Assembly: GCA_002841295.1 (NCBI GenBank)
Contig: PHEU01000004.1
Span: forward strand, 1-64,000
Source: Actinobacteria bacterium HGW-Actinobacteria-6
GTDB taxonomy: Bacteria > Actinomycetota > Coriobacteriia > Anaerosomatales > Anaerosomataceae
Direction: 5' to 3'
Length of the DNA stretch: 64,000 nt
This document shows, one piece after another, positions 63,974 through 64,000 of this stretch. The translations under genes were made by a program, and so were the position numbers. Position 1 is the first letter of the stretch, and each line of letters starts with the position of its first letter. Under the pieces are notes generated by a model. That model was given only the letters and a program-made list of their open reading frames with translations. It was not told the origin of the DNA and did no database searches.

Positions 63974-64000
63974 GTGCGCCGTAGCCCTTACATCCGAATA
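63974..64000 (+). CDS. Start of a further gene, cut by the window edge
   Basis: GTG at 63974 has GGAGG at 63962-63966, 7 nt upstream, and opens a reading frame MRRSPYIRI that runs off the window. Only nine codons are visible, so no function can be given. Confidence 0.5.

Noticed and set aside
51267-64000. Mobile-element boundaries around the glycan locus
   Set aside because: No transposase, integrase, terminal inverted repeat or tRNA-borne attachment site was found in the stretch.

Overview
High-GC, gene-dense bacterial chromosome segment with almost every gene on the + strand and frequent 1-8 nt start/stop overlaps (ATGA, GTGA, TGATG) and GTG/TTG starts. Gene content and order (argS-lysA-hom-thrB; rho-rpmE-thyX-DUF1385-prfA-prmC-tsaC-rpiB-glyA-upp-dCMP deaminase-wecA-atp; an 11-gene nuo operon without nuoEFG) fit a deep-branching, probably anaerobic Actinobacterium of the Coriobacteriia/Anaerosomatales type. 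That placement is inferred from gene content, not computed. No rRNA, CRISPR array, insertion sequence or phage gene was seen.

Layout. 0-2.1 kb: tRNA-Thr(CGT), a bidirectional terminator, and a minus-strand chemoreceptor. 2.1-12 kb: a structured leader followed by nuoABCDHIJKLMN. 12-14.5 kb: HtrA protease, rlmH and two small poorly known genes. 14.6-17.1 kb: an orphan MASE1/PAS histidine kinase. 17.2-22.6 kb: argS, lysA, hom, thrB. 22.6-24.8 kb: an O-antigen-ligase-like protein plus a Wzz-like protein. 24.9-30.0 kb: metallophosphoesterase, cyclic 2,3-diphosphoglycerate synthetase, 2-phosphoglycerate kinase, transaldolase and rho as one tightly packed operon. 30.1-39.5 kb: translation, nucleotide and one-carbon housekeeping genes ending in a WecA/TagO-type transferase. 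39.5-46.5 kb: complete F-type ATP synthase operon with a long hairpin-rich leader. 46.6-51.3 kb: murA, fabZ, a UDP-sugar dehydrogenase and an LCP-family ligase. 51.3-64 kb: a surface polysaccharide locus with genes on both strands: six glycosyltransferases, UDP-glucose dehydrogenase, a flippase, and a second ligase/Wzz pair; the next gene is cut by the window edge.

How it works together. The EFG-less complex I (electron donor probably ferredoxin or another non-NADH carrier) and an H+-type ATP synthase give a proton-based energy system. WecA, the two sugar dehydrogenases, the glycosyltransferases, Wzx, Wzy/WaaL-like, Wzz-like and LCP genes together suggest Wzx/Wzy-type glycan assembly and attachment to the cell wall.

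The most notable element is the 25-28 kb operon. It appears to encode both steps from 2-phosphoglycerate to cyclic 2,3-diphosphoglycerate, a solute and thermoprotectant best known from methanogenic archaea, plus a translationally coupled metallophosphoesterase that could be its hydrolase.
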